Shown here: positions 52,359-61,584 of the stretch, one piece after another
How positions within the stretch are numbered: the stretch's first letter is position 1
Layout of the letters: every line of letters begins with the position of its first letter
NCBI RefSeq assembly: GCF_047228825.1
Contig: NZ_JBFEGN010000010.1
Coordinates: 1 to 64,000, forward strand
DNA length: 64,000 nucleotides
Direction of reading: 5' to 3'
Origin: Siminovitchia sp047228825
GTDB lineage: Bacteria; Bacillota; Bacilli; Bacillales; Bacillaceae_C
Translations under genes and position numbers: made by a program
Notes under the pieces: generated by a model
The model's database searches: none
Told to the model about the DNA's origin: nothing
What the model saw: the letters and a program-made list of their open reading frames with translations, nothing else

Positions 52359-54234
52359 ATTTCATTTTATATTTATTAACATAGCTGCCCAAACAAATCA
52401 ACGGAAAGATGTAGCGGTAACTGTGATAGTGGATGTAAAATGCGCCGCCCATCCCTTGTCCGACAGGGTAGTCATCCGTCCAGTCCCATTGATCATATTT
52501 ATTTATTAAAAAGTGGATGCCTGATTTGATTTCACGTGACGGTCTCTTTTCTGCAGCTATTAAGCTATCAAGCGCCCAGGAAGTTTGAGTAATGTTGCTT
52601 GCCCTAAGTGGAATGTACCGATTTCGCTGGTCGCTGTGGCACGATTCCCCCCAGCCCCCGTCTTCATTTTGGATTCGTTTGAGCCAATGAACCGCTTCTT
52701 GGATTTGCTTTTCTTCGGGACTCGTGCCAGCAGCCAAAAGGCCGGTCATTGCTGCCCACGTTCCATAAATATAACAGATGCCCCATCGGCCATACCATGA
52801 ACCGTCTTTTTCCTGGTTGGACAGAAGCCATTTTATTCCATCCTTTACAATTTGATGCTCTTTGGGCAGATTCGTATAATTCCCCAGAAACTCAAGCGTT
52901 CTGCCGGTCAAATCCGCACTGCTCGCATCCGAGATAAGGAACTTGTTTCCTTCGATCGGAAGCAGGCTCCAAATTTTTTTATCAATATTTTTTTCGAATG
53001 CCGGCCAGCCCCCGTCATCGTTTTGCATGGAAAGGCACCACAACATGCCGCGGTCCCAAGATTCCCGGAATGGCGAGGTATAGGCGGTTGCAGCGAACGC
53101 CCTTAACGAAGCCGTTGTGTCGTCCACATCCGGGTTAAATGTATTGATGTCCGAAAAGCCCCATCCTCCTGGCATGACGCCGCGATTATGGATGGCCCAA
53201 TCCCCGAATTTATAATGCTGCCTCTCCAGTAAATACTCACCGGCTTTCTTTATGGCCGGATCGGATTGTGGGACACCGGCATTTTGCAGGGCAAAAGAGA
53301 TTAGAGACGTATTCCAAACATCGGCCGTTGTATACTGCATGTGGGTATGGCCGTTAATCGTACATCTCATTCTTTTTAATCCGTCAACCGCCTTCAGGAT
53401 AATCGGGTCATCCTTTCGGTGCCCGAGTGAAAGCAAAGCAAAAATCATGAGAAATGTGGAACTGAAGTAGCTGTAAAAAGTGCCATCCGGTTCAATATGG
53501 GAGATCATGTATTGTTTAGTACGCTCAATTGCCATTTGCCGAAGCTGAAATGGCAGACCGATGATGTTTTTGACAGCCTTCTCCATATAATCAGCCATTG
53601 TTTTCAGCTTTCGGAGCTCTCCCTCAGAATAATAATCACTCTGCCTGGATGTGAATAAATCTGAAAGATCCGGACTCCGCTTTGTTTTTTTACTATATTT
53701 TTTCGATGCCAATATCATAATGGGAGCCAGGTTGGCCCTGCCAAATACGGAAATGTCATAAAAATTGATTGGAAATGAAAGCGGCAGCAAAATAAACTCG
53801 ACGGGAATGGGGAAAAAAGCCGGCCATTTATATTGCCCGGTTAACGCGAGCATGATTTTTGTGAACATATGGGATCTTTGAATGCCGCCGTTTTTTACAA
53901 TAAACCTTTTTGCCGCCCGCATTGGGGGATCAGATTTTGCATAATAGGTTGAATAAAGCAGTGCATAGTATGCTTCCACTGTCGCGGTTACATTTCCTTC
54001 GCCTTCATCATGATACAGTTTCCATGAGCCATTCTTTTCCTGCCGGCTCAGCAGCCGTTTGGTCAACTCCCGGATTAATTCTTCTTCATTTATTTCCAGC
54101 GTCCTTAATAAAATAATCATATACGCATCCGTGGAAATGCCGGTTTCAAAGGGGAAATCCCACGAGCCGTCAGAAGATTGGCAGGCTTTCAACTCTTCGA
54201 CGATCTGTCGAATTGTTTTCTCGATGTTTTCCAT
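52357..54234 (-). CDS. sqhC: Squalene-hopene/sporulenol cyclase
   Basis: The 625-residue class II terpene cyclase closes linear isoprenoids to polycyclic ones. It has the catalytic Asp motif DVDD at 369-372 and at least six QW repeats (for example NDDGGWPAFE, QEKDGSWYG). In B. subtilis SqhC makes sporulenol from a C35 regular polyprene in spores; the length is similar (about 630). ATG 54234 has AAAGGAG 13 bases away; upstream frame extension to 54384 overlaps the divergent gene. It could also be a true hopene cyclase; the two cannot be told apart from sequence alone. Confidence 0.9.
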   Translation of the reverse strand: MENIEKTIRQIVEELKACQSSDGSWDFPFETGISTDAYMIILLRTLEINEEELIRELTKRLLSRQEKNGSWKLYHDEGEGNVTATVEAYYALLYSTYYAKSDPPMRAAKRFIVKNGGIQRSHMFTKIMLALTGQYKWPAFFPIPVEFILLPLSFPINFYDISVFGRANLAPIMILASKKYSKKTKRSPDLSDLFTSRQSDYYSEGELRKLKTMADYMEKAVKNIIGLPFQLRQMAIERTKQYMISHIEPDGTFYSYFSSTFLMIFALLSLGHRKDDPIILKAVDGLKRMRCTINGHTHMQYTTADVWNTSLISFALQNAGVPQSDPAIKKAGEYLLERQHYKFGDWAIHNRGVMPGGWGFSDINTFNPDVDDTTASLRAFAATAYTSPFRESWDRGMLWCLSMQNDDGGWPAFEKNIDKKIWSLLPIEGNKFLISDASSADLTGRTLEFLGNYTNLPKEHQIVKDGIKWLLSNQEKDGSWYGRWGICYIYGTWAAMTGLLAAGTSPEEKQIQEAVHWLKRIQNEDGGWGESCHSDQRNRYIPLRASNITQTSWALDSLIAAEKRPSREIKSGIHFLINKYDQWDWTDDYPVGQGMGGAFYIHYHSYRYIFPLICLGSYVNKYKMK

Positions 54235-54324
54235 GAACGAAAACCAACTCCTTTGCTTGCATGTGTATGTTTCATATTTATTCAGGAAATGCAAAAGAAT
54301 GCTGTTAGGGGGTGAGGGAGTTTT

Positions 54325-55467
54325 TTGTTTAAAAAACTTTACAAAAAAAAGCTGTCGGAACACTTCATTCCTTTTAAAGAACAATTAATGAAAAAGCAGG
54401 ATCATCCTCCAATTCCCGAAAAAAACGGCTTGCCGCACAAGGAGAGGGCCCTGTTGGAACAAATAACAGCCCAAACGGCTGCTTTAAATCTTAACAATGT
54501 GACACGGACGATGGCCTACCTGAATTTTTATTTGCATTTCCCTGAAATTCATTGGGCTTTTTTGGGGCATGCAGTTTCCCGAAACGGCGGATGGAATATG
54601 ACGGATCTGAAAGGGGATTTACTTGCAAAATTATTGAATGAACAACGAAGGGAAGATTATTTCCACTTTTTAGAGAGGGGAAATTGGCTCATCTTCCAAG
54701 ATGTTTACCCGCAATTTTTACTTTATGCGGAGTCCGTAAGGCAAAATAAAAATTTATTTTATTTGCTTCCGTATTTACACGTGTCCTTTTTTATGGAAGT
54801 GGCCTGGAACGACTTTTGGAAAAGGGGGGACAGCTATACACTCGCGATTGCCCAAGTCATCAATGAACAGAGCTATTTGGAAGAGCGGGTTGTAAAAAAT
54901 CCCGTTTATAAAGAGAAGGTGCTGTATACAGTTGAATTTCTTTTACAGGAACTGCTTTCGTTCAACCACATTTTGTTTCCTTATTCAGAACCGGGCCATG
55001 AAGGAGGAACCGCGCTTGCCGGTATTACACTGGAATATTTTGGCTCGCTGCACGAACAGATTGTCCTTGGAAAACGTTTATATGGCCTTCTGTTTTCGGA
55101 TCACCGAATGTGGCGGAAGGTCCTGAAATGGTGTGTCTCCCGGCCGCATACCGGTTCAAGAAAAGACTATTGGCCCCATCTTTTCAACGATGTACATGAA
55201 GGGCTGCCGGGCACTCTCTATAAAAGGCTAAAGAAATGCCAATTGAAAAAAGGAGTGCCCCGATTTTACAGTCCCAAGCTGACATTTGCCTGGAAAAATG
55301 TTGTCCATGAGGAAGCAGAAAAAGGGGACTGGTTTAACCGGTGGGAGGTTGTTTATTATTTGGAAAAAGATCAGGAAAAAAAGAGCGGAGAAATAGAAGG
55401 TGACTATTGTGAAACGCTTAAAAACCTCGAACTTGCCGCAATGGCCAAAAAAGCATTATCCAAATAG
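54325..55467 (+). CDS. DUF2515 protein (YppC-like)
   Basis: The 380-residue protein matches the DUF2515 family (YppC in B. subtilis): NNVTRTMAYLNFYLHFPEIHWAFLGHAVSRN and FNDVHEGLPG are conserved. Start is TTG 54325 after GGTGAGGGAG. It is divergent from sqhC by 90 bases. Function unknown. No membrane helices. Confidence 0.82.
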   Translation: MFKKLYKKKLSEHFIPFKEQLMKKQDHPPIPEKNGLPHKERALLEQITAQTAALNLNNVTRTMAYLNFYLHFPEIHWAFLGHAVSRNGGWNMTDLKGDLLAKLLNEQRREDYFHFLERGNWLIFQDVYPQFLLYAESVRQNKNLFYLLPYLHVSFFMEVAWNDFWKRGDSYTLAIAQVINEQSYLEERVVKNPVYKEKVLYTVEFLLQELLSFNHILFPYSEPGHEGGTALAGITLEYFGSLHEQIVLGKRLYGLLFSDHRMWRKVLKWCVSRPHTGSRKDYWPHLFNDVHEGLPGTLYKRLKKCQLKKGVPRFYSPKLTFAWKNVVHEEAEKGDWFNRWEVVYYLEKDQEKKSGEIEGDYCETLKNLELAAMAKKALSK

Positions 55468-55849
55468 GCGGCCTGCTTATTTTACAGCGGTTGTTTTTGG
55501 CTGCCTCATTGCCACTTATTTGGATCTGGTGTTTGCCGGAAAAGGGTTATATGAATTTCCCAGGAGGCCGTTCCCGGATGTTTTTTCTTTCGACGTGTTT
55601 TTTACGCTTGCCGTTTTGCCTGTATTTACGCTTATTTTTCTTTATATGGGAAAGAACATGTCCGTAAAGGTGCGATGTTTTTTCTATTCCTTATTGAGCA
55701 TCGCAGCGGCGGCATTTGAAATGCTGGCGGAGTCAGCGGGGTTATTGAGGCATGCGGAACAATGGCATCACTGGTATTCGGCAATTGGCTATTTCATATT
55801 TTTGCATCTCGTCTGGAAGGTTTCCCAATGGCCGCGGGTAAAGCAATAG
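55409..55849 (+). CDS. Small multi-pass membrane protein (CBO0543-like)
   Basis: The 146-residue protein has about four hydrophobic helices (from about 25, 60, 85 and 120) and resembles CBO0543-type integral membrane proteins, which have no known function. GTG 55409 lies after GAAGGTGA, inside the previous gene; the two overlap by 59 bases, suggesting translational coupling. Confidence 0.65.
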   Translation: MKRLKTSNLPQWPKKHYPNRRPAYFTAVVFGCLIATYLDLVFAGKGLYEFPRRPFPDVFSFDVFFTLAVLPVFTLIFLYMGKNMSVKVRCFFYSLLSIAAAAFEMLAESAGLLRHAEQWHHWYSAIGYFIFLHLVWKVSQWPRVKQ

Positions 55850-55919
55850 GTTTTTCATAAGATAGTATGATAGTATAATATGGTAATTGAACCAATGAAG
55901 GATTGGCAGGCGGTATTGG

Positions 55920-56834
55920 ATGAACAGTATTTTGTTATATGTTTTGTTATTTGTACTGATGATCATCTGGGGCTTTAACGTCACTGCGATTAAAATCATC
56001 GTCAGCCACTTTTCTCCCGTCACCATCACATCTTTGCGCATTTTTATCGCTTTTTTAACACTCTCGCCATTGCTGTTTTATCGCAATAGAATTCAAAAGC
56101 TCCCCTTAAAGAATATATTGATGATTGCCTTGATTGCTGTTTTTGGGGTGCTTGGGCACCATGCTTTTTTGTCTGTGGGACTAAATCATACAAGTGCAGC
56201 CAATGGGGGGTTGATTCTCGGTTCGGTCCCCATTGTCACTACCGTCGCGGCAGCTCTTTTTCTTGGCGACCGGCTGACGGTTTTTCGGATTTTGGGATTG
56301 GTGTTCGGATTCTCGGGTGTTGCCCTCATCATGCTAGTTCAGCCGGGGGCGGCTTTGCAATTTTCGATCGGGGACATATTCATTTTTGTTGCGGTCCTTA
56401 CCCAAGCAACCAGCTTTATTTTAATAAATAAAATGGCAAACTCGGTCGGTTCACAAACTTTAACGGGTTTGTCCATGCTGATGGGATCCGTCATGTTATT
56501 TGCCCTTGGCATCACGGTGGAACCGGAAGGATTAGCCTCCTTGAAGTCGGGCACACCGACCGCTTGGCTCGTATTTTTTGCGTCCGGCTGCATCGCAACG
56601 GCACTGGGACATCTTCTGTACAACTATGCCATCCAAAGGATTGGTGCCGGTCAGGCCGCACTTTTTCTGAACTTGTCCCCATTTTTTTCACTGGTCGGAG
56701 CTGCTTTTTTTCTCGGGGAAAAAATCTATTCCATCCAATGGATCGGATTTTTATTGATTGTATTGGGCGTTCTGCTTGGAACAGGATTTTTGGAACACCG
56801 CGCAAAAATCAGGCGGCCGGAGGCTGGGAAGTGA
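55920..56834 (+). CDS. EamA/DMT family transporter
   Basis: The 304-residue protein has ten hydrophobic helices and two EamA repeats (repeat 2 from about 155), as in drug/metabolite exporters of the RhaT/EamA type. Repeat ends show GERI-like LGDRLTVFRILGLVFGFSGVALI and LGEKIYSIQWIGFLLIVLGVLL in pieces. Substrate unknown. The upstream ribosome site is weak (GGCAGGCGG). Confidence 0.85.
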   Translation: MNSILLYVLLFVLMIIWGFNVTAIKIIVSHFSPVTITSLRIFIAFLTLSPLLFYRNRIQKLPLKNILMIALIAVFGVLGHHAFLSVGLNHTSAANGGLILGSVPIVTTVAAALFLGDRLTVFRILGLVFGFSGVALIMLVQPGAALQFSIGDIFIFVAVLTQATSFILINKMANSVGSQTLTGLSMLMGSVMLFALGITVEPEGLASLKSGTPTAWLVFFASGCIATALGHLLYNYAIQRIGAGQAALFLNLSPFFSLVGAAFFLGEKIYSIQWIGFLLIVLGVLLGTGFLEHRAKIRRPEAGK

Positions 56835-57006
56835 GAGCGGCTGCTTGATCTTCTTTTACCCTCCCTTTTAAATATGAGGCATATTCGTATTAAGATTGTA
56901 TGGTTTTACATGGATGAAATCAATATATTCTGACATATTAGTTCGTTGCAATATTTTATATTCATTATGCTGATTTTCTATAAATCCACTCTTTTTTAAA
57001 ACGCCA

Positions 57007-57044
57007 AAAAATCCTGCCCATTTCTGAAGGGGGCAGGATCTTTT
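57007..57044 (-). terminator. Terminator of hemAT
   Basis: On the minus strand GATCCTGCCC pairs with GGGCAGGATTTTTT. Confidence 0.85.
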
Positions 57045-57054
57045 GATTCATTAA

Positions 57055-58362
57055 TTAGGCCTTTATTGCCGCTTCATTTAATTCTTCAGCTGATTCGGTT
57101 ATGATTGATGTAGCATGTTCAATTTCCTTTATTACCTTGGTAAGCGCCTGTATTTGTTCTTGTACCTCCATCGCAGTAATGCTGTTTTGCTGGACGGACT
57201 GAACGATCTTTTGGAATGACTCATGGGTTTGCCGGGATGATAAGATTCCGGTTTGAACTGCATTTTCAACTTGTTCAAGTGAATTTAATACCTCTTCTTT
57301 ATGTTCGTTGGAGGCAGAAATTAATTCGTGTATTTGAGTGATAGAGTCTTTCGTTTGCTCGGCAAGCTTTTGAACCTCTTTGGCAAGAACGGCAAATCCC
57401 CTGCCGTGCTCTCCCGCTCTTGCAGCCTCAATGGCGGAGTTTAATGCCAATACGTTTGTCTGTTCGGCAATATCCTGAACAATATAGATGACATTGGAAA
57501 TTTCATTGGTGGATTCCTCCAGCTTATAAATGCTCTCTATCATTTCTTTCGATAGTTTTTCCATAAAGCTGATTTTCTCAAGAAGTTCACTTAAATTATG
57601 TTGGCCATCGTTGGCAAAATTTCTTGCCAACACTGCTTGCTCATTGCTTTCGGTGGTGGTTTGTTCAACTTCTTGAATATTTATGCTTAACGTTTCAACC
57701 GAAGCTTGATTTTGTTCTGCAAGTGCCACAAGACCTTCACTCACCGTGGTCATTTTATTTTTAAGGTAGGATTTTCCTTCCTCAAATTGGGCGTTCAATT
57801 TCTTTTCAACTTCGATATGATAAGCTTCAAGGACAATTTGTTGTTCCAGGCTGATGATTTTTTGAACTGCGCTTAAAACTTTCAGCATGTCCCCTGTGTT
57901 TTTTACCTCTTTAAAAATAATATGGGTCAGCGTATTTTGTATATTTTGAAAGGAACCCATATACCAGGACGGTTCAAGGCCGATCACATAGTGAATTTTG
58001 GCCACGCGGAGACGCTTATCGATAAATTGTTGATCAATCTTCCCGTTGAATAATTCAATTGTATGGGCTTTTAATGTTTTTTTAAGCCTGTCAACCGTAC
58101 TGTTCCGCTCAATAACCCCCTTTAAATGTTCGACCTGCATAATGGTTGAATAGAAATCATGTACAAGTGTTTCAATGTTTTTTTCTACAATCGGCTGGAT
58201 GCTTCTAATTGCTTTTAAGTCGGCCTCCGTCAAGTTCACCATATTGATTTTATCTATTATGGAAGAATCGTCCACATGTATGCCGGTATTCCCGCCTGCG
58301 GATTGTTTCGGCGGTTTATTTGATTTTTTCTCTCCTGACTTAACCAGTCCAAACAATGCCAT
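57055..58362 (-). CDS. hemAT: Haem-based aerotaxis transducer HemAT
   Basis: HemAT is a soluble receptor that senses O2 by a globin-fold sensor and signals through CheW/CheA. The 435-residue protein has a globin-coupled-sensor domain (about 40-180) with the proximal His in KIHYVIGLEPSWYMGSF (near 124) and a signalling domain with NVLALNSAIEAARAGEHGRGFAVLAKEV. No membrane segment is present. AGGAGGAAAT precedes ATG 58362. It is divergent from a che operon. Confidence 0.93.
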   Translation of the reverse strand: MALFGLVKSGEKKSNKPPKQSAGGNTGIHVDDSSIIDKINMVNLTEADLKAIRSIQPIVEKNIETLVHDFYSTIMQVEHLKGVIERNSTVDRLKKTLKAHTIELFNGKIDQQFIDKRLRVAKIHYVIGLEPSWYMGSFQNIQNTLTHIIFKEVKNTGDMLKVLSAVQKIISLEQQIVLEAYHIEVEKKLNAQFEEGKSYLKNKMTTVSEGLVALAEQNQASVETLSINIQEVEQTTTESNEQAVLARNFANDGQHNLSELLEKISFMEKLSKEMIESIYKLEESTNEISNVIYIVQDIAEQTNVLALNSAIEAARAGEHGRGFAVLAKEVQKLAEQTKDSITQIHELISASNEHKEEVLNSLEQVENAVQTGILSSRQTHESFQKIVQSVQQNSITAMEVQEQIQALTKVIKEIEHATSIITESAEELNEAAIKA

Positions 58363-58440
58363 GATATTTCCTCCTCATTTTTGCTGCCCGTCCTGCAAAA
58401 AAACTGTCTGTTATGTAGTGTATTAGATCCCATACTTTTT

Positions 58441-58467
58441 TTATCGGCTGCTTGTTGATGATTATTA
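58441..58467 (-). promoter_or_regulatory. SigD-type promoter of hemAT
   Basis: On the minus strand TAAT (58467-58464) and GCCGATAA (58448-58441) are separated by exactly 15 bases, close to the SigD consensus TAAA-N15-GCCGATAT. The start of transcription would be about 70 bases before hemAT. Confidence 0.75.
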
Positions 58468-58753
58468 GTCTTTTTATACGTTTCTTTTATATTTATTGGA
58501 AAAAAAGTAAATCGTCCGATATATATGTCAGGAAGAATCAGGGTGTTTAGTCCTGTTAATCGTTTGGCAAACAGGTTTGCAGAGAATAAAAACAGGCCAA
58601 AATAACCCCGACTTTAGTTGAATTGTCTCATTTTATATAGTATTTTTAAAAATATCTGCAAAATATTTCCTTTAAACTCAATACACTCCCTATTGGGAGT
58701 TTGATATACAAATTTGCTTGATTTTAATCTATTTTAGCTGGAGGTTGGTTTAT
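58468..58753 (+). promoter_or_regulatory. Region between hemAT and MCP
   Basis: No gene is seen. A weak SigD-like site lies at 58587-58614 (TAAA, 16-base spacer, CCCGACTT) and could drive the MCP. A perfect ACTCCC/GGGAGT hairpin is present at 58685-58700, and GCAAAC/GTTTGC at 58567-58580. Confidence 0.4.
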
Positions 58754-60334
58754 ATGAAGATGTGGTTTAAAAATACGAAGACGTCGGTAAAATTGATTAC
58801 TGCATTTGTAATTGTTGCATTGTTTCAAATCGGCATCGGGTTTTGGGCTATTGCCAATATGGGCAAGCTTAACAGCAGCCTGGAGAGGATGTATGATGAA
58901 AATCTAAAACCGGTAGTGGCCACCATGGAAACAAAATCTCTCTATCAGGACTTGAAGACAAAATGGCAGAATATAAGAGCAAAAGATTCAAAAGATGCCA
59001 TTTTTAGAGATATGAATGTGCGTAGAGAAAAAATTGTCAGTAATTTCGAAACATATAAACAGGTTGAATTATCCAAAGAACAAAAAAGGTTATTGGAAAA
59101 ATTTTATCCATTATGGGAAGCACATAATAAACTTTTCGATGAATCCGTCGAGTCGATTATTGACGGCAAGACGACACAAGCCGATTATGTGGGCGGTGAG
59201 TTTCGGGATTTACAATATCAAGTGGATGTCATGATTGATGAGATGATTCAATTGGACATGGCTTTAGCCGAAAAGGCAAAGAATGATTCCCAATCCCTGT
59301 ACAAAATGACTAAAACGATTACAATTGCGGCCATAATTGCCGTGTTTGCAGCCAGCATTGCATTGGGCATTCTTATATCAAAATCGATATCACGCCCTTT
59401 AAACAAAGTTGTAAATCTGGTTGAAAAAGTTGCAGAGGGGGATTTGCGAGAAACAACCGATATTCATACGAATGATGAAATGGGTATGCTGGCAAAGTCT
59501 GTAAATAAAATGGTATATCATGTAAGGGACATCATACAACATATTTTAGTTGCTTCACAGAATTTATCCGCATCATCTGAACAGGTCTCTGCCAGCACAG
59601 AAGAAATTGCAAGCACAAATACAGACCAGGCCAAAGCTGCGCAAACGATGAATGAATTGTTCGCAGAGTTGTCGGCCGCTATTGATTCTGTTGCCCAAAA
59701 TACTGAAGAGGCGGCGGCTTTGTCCAATGAAACAATCCGGATTGCCCGGGAAGGCGAAAAAATTGTTGTATCATCTACAAAAGATTCAGGCGTTGTAAGC
59801 GAACAAATGGCACGTTTGGAAGCAGATTCAATCAAGATAGGCGATATTATTGAAGTCATCGGCGATATCGCGGAACAAACTAATTTGCTTTCATTAAACG
59901 CGGCCATTGAAGCTGCCCGGGCCGGCGAGCAAGGGCGCGGATTTGCAGTGGTTGCAGATGAAGTCCGCAAACTGGCGGAAAAAAGCAGCAAGGCTGCAGA
60001 ACAAATTACCGAAATTATCCAAGGCATGCAGGAAGCAACAGCTTTTAGTGTAAAAGCCGTAGAGAAAGGTGTTGCCTCAAACCATCAATCCGCAAAAGCA
60101 TTTGAAAAAATCATTGAAATGATTCATCAAACAGCAAACAAGGTTACTGAGATTGCCGGAGCGAGTGAGGAACAGGCAGCCCAATCGGGAGAAGTGCTCT
60201 CTTTTATTGATAATATTACGGCTGCAACAGAAGAGGCTACGGCAAGCAGTCAAGAAACGGCAGCCACTGCGCAGGCCCTGGCGGATTTGGCGGAGGAATT
60301 GCATCAATCAGTTGCCGTTTTCAAGGTAAATTAA
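58754..60334 (+). CDS. Methyl-accepting chemotaxis protein, 4HB sensor
   Basis: The 526-residue receptor has helices at about 12-33 and 190-212 around a four-helix-bundle sensor, then HAMP and a signalling domain with LSLNAAIEAARAGEQGRGFAVVADEVRKLAE. It lies just before cheW-cheW-cheA-cheY and so is the probable cognate receptor. GGAGGTTGG precedes ATG 58754. High similarity to the receptor at 45203 in the cytoplasmic part. Confidence 0.93.
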   Translation: MKMWFKNTKTSVKLITAFVIVALFQIGIGFWAIANMGKLNSSLERMYDENLKPVVATMETKSLYQDLKTKWQNIRAKDSKDAIFRDMNVRREKIVSNFETYKQVELSKEQKRLLEKFYPLWEAHNKLFDESVESIIDGKTTQADYVGGEFRDLQYQVDVMIDEMIQLDMALAEKAKNDSQSLYKMTKTITIAAIIAVFAASIALGILISKSISRPLNKVVNLVEKVAEGDLRETTDIHTNDEMGMLAKSVNKMVYHVRDIIQHILVASQNLSASSEQVSASTEEIASTNTDQAKAAQTMNELFAELSAAIDSVAQNTEEAAALSNETIRIAREGEKIVVSSTKDSGVVSEQMARLEADSIKIGDIIEVIGDIAEQTNLLSLNAAIEAARAGEQGRGFAVVADEVRKLAEKSSKAAEQITEIIQGMQEATAFSVKAVEKGVASNHQSAKAFEKIIEMIHQTANKVTEIAGASEEQAAQSGEVLSFIDNITAATEEATASSQETAATAQALADLAEELHQSVAVFKVN

Positions 60335-60344
60335 CTTTCTGCTG

Positions 60345-60458
60345 TTTACAGATTTTCTGAGGTGAAAGTCCGACTCATTAGGTGGACAAAGCAAGGTCGG
60401 TATAGAGCGTGGTAAAGCAGACAGCAACTGTTTAAATAGTGAAAAAACTCCTTGCGTT
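60345..60458 (+). other. Possible structured RNA before the che operon promoter
   Basis: GAGGTGAAAGTCCGAC at 60359-60374 can pair through CCGAC with GTCGG (60394-60398). The motif GGTGAAAGTCC occurs in the 5' domain of some group II introns and in cobalamin riboswitches, but the rest of either motif is missing (no domain V, no B12 box in order). It lies before the SigD promoter, so it would be in the MCP transcript rather than in that of cheW. Confidence 0.25.
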
Positions 60459-60459
60459 C

Positions 60460-60486
60460 TAAAGAAAATGCAATATGTGCCGATAA
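60460..60486 (+). promoter_or_regulatory. SigD promoter of cheW-cheW-cheA-cheY
   Basis: TAAA (60460-60463), a 15-base spacer and GCCGATAA (60479-60486) form a nearly perfect SigD promoter, about 150 bases before the first cheW. This places the operon in the motility regulon. Confidence 0.85.
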
Positions 60487-60638
60487 AAAACATATGGAAT
60501 TGAGTTTGTAAGCCAGATACCCGATCAAAATGCTTTTTCGTATAAATGATGTTGTGCGAGGTAACGGATGGTCGTTTGACCGTTAAGTCATATAAGATCT
60601 CGGCTTGTGGGCGTTTTATTTTGGAAGGGGAGGTTCAA

Positions 60639-61082
60639 ATGAATTCAACAAATGGTCAATATGTTGTTTTTACGATTAATGATAAACATTTTGGAATTTC
60701 CATTCAAGATGTCCATGAAATTACCAGGATGAGGACCGTGAAGTGGGTGCCCAATTCAAAAGAAGAGTTTTTGGGGGTCATTCATTTCAGAGAAAAGGTC
60801 ATACCGATTATCAGCTTGCACAGAATGTTTTTGGAAAGGGAAAATGAACTGGAGTCGAAAACCCGCGTGATCGTTTTGAATAACGATTATCAAGATATTG
60901 GGTTTGTGGTGGACGATGTGGATCAGGTGAAGTTTTTGCCCGAGGAATACATAACCCCCGCTCCTCACTCATCCCAGAGTGAATGGATCAAAGGGGTGTA
61001 TCACCATGGCCATGAAACGATAACACTCCTGAATTTGAAGTCTCTGCTAAGCAAGGCAGATGTCCGGAAAGTGATGGAATAG
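60639..61082 (+). CDS. cheW: Chemotaxis coupling protein CheW (copy 1)
   Basis: CheW links receptors to CheA. The 147-residue protein has the SH3-like CheW domain (QYVVFTINDKHFGISIQDVHEI, VIHFREKVIPIISL). ATG 60639 follows GGAAGGGGAGG; the frame upstream to 60546 overlaps the leader and lacks a ribosome site. It differs clearly from copy 2. Confidence 0.92.
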   Translation: MNSTNGQYVVFTINDKHFGISIQDVHEITRMRTVKWVPNSKEEFLGVIHFREKVIPIISLHRMFLERENELESKTRVIVLNNDYQDIGFVVDDVDQVKFLPEEYITPAPHSSQSEWIKGVYHHGHETITLLNLKSLLSKADVRKVME

Positions 61083-61156
61083 CCGATTGTCGACTATGAA
61101 TGGGAAACAAATAGCCAAAGGGCATTGGCAAAAGAAGAGTGGGAGTGGTTGAAGCG

Positions 61157-61573
61157 ATGGAAGCGATCCAACTGGAAAAATATATTGCGTTTGCCATAGG
61201 CGAAGATTTATATGGCGTCAAAATTATTGAGGTTAAAGAGATTGTCAAAATGCAGGAGATAACCGTTATCCCGAACACCAATGCTTATATAAAAGGAGTC
61301 ATTAATTTGCGGGGCATTGTGATCCCGATTGTCAGCCTCAGACACCGGTTGGGTTTGCCGGAAGAAAAAGATACAAAGGATACCAGAATTGTAGTGGTCA
61401 ATTATGAAGGGGAAATGGTTGGCATCGTTGTTGACAAAGTAAGCCGGGTGGTTACATTTGAAGACATTCAATCTTCGCCCGATCATAATGAGAGCCCTTT
61501 TTTTGGCGGAATCGGGATTTCGGGGGAAGATCTGGTGACGATTTTAAATTTAAATGAAATTCTTCGGCAATAG
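61157..61573 (+). CDS. cheW: Chemotaxis coupling protein CheW (copy 2)
   Basis: The 138-residue CheW protein is more typical than copy 1 (EDLYGVKIIEVKEIVKMQEI, GVINLRGIVIPIVSLR). ATG 61157 lies 11 bases after GGGAG; GTG 61139 comes before this site. It is 74 bases after copy 1 and 11 bases before cheA. Confidence 0.94.
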   Translation: MEAIQLEKYIAFAIGEDLYGVKIIEVKEIVKMQEITVIPNTNAYIKGVINLRGIVIPIVSLRHRLGLPEEKDTKDTRIVVVNYEGEMVGIVVDKVSRVVTFEDIQSSPDHNESPFFGGIGISGEDLVTILNLNEILRQ

Positions 61574-61584
61574 GTGGTGAAAAC

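Noticed and set aside
60345..60458. Complete group II intron or cobalamin riboswitch
   Set aside because: Only one short motif is present; domain V and B12-box order are missing.
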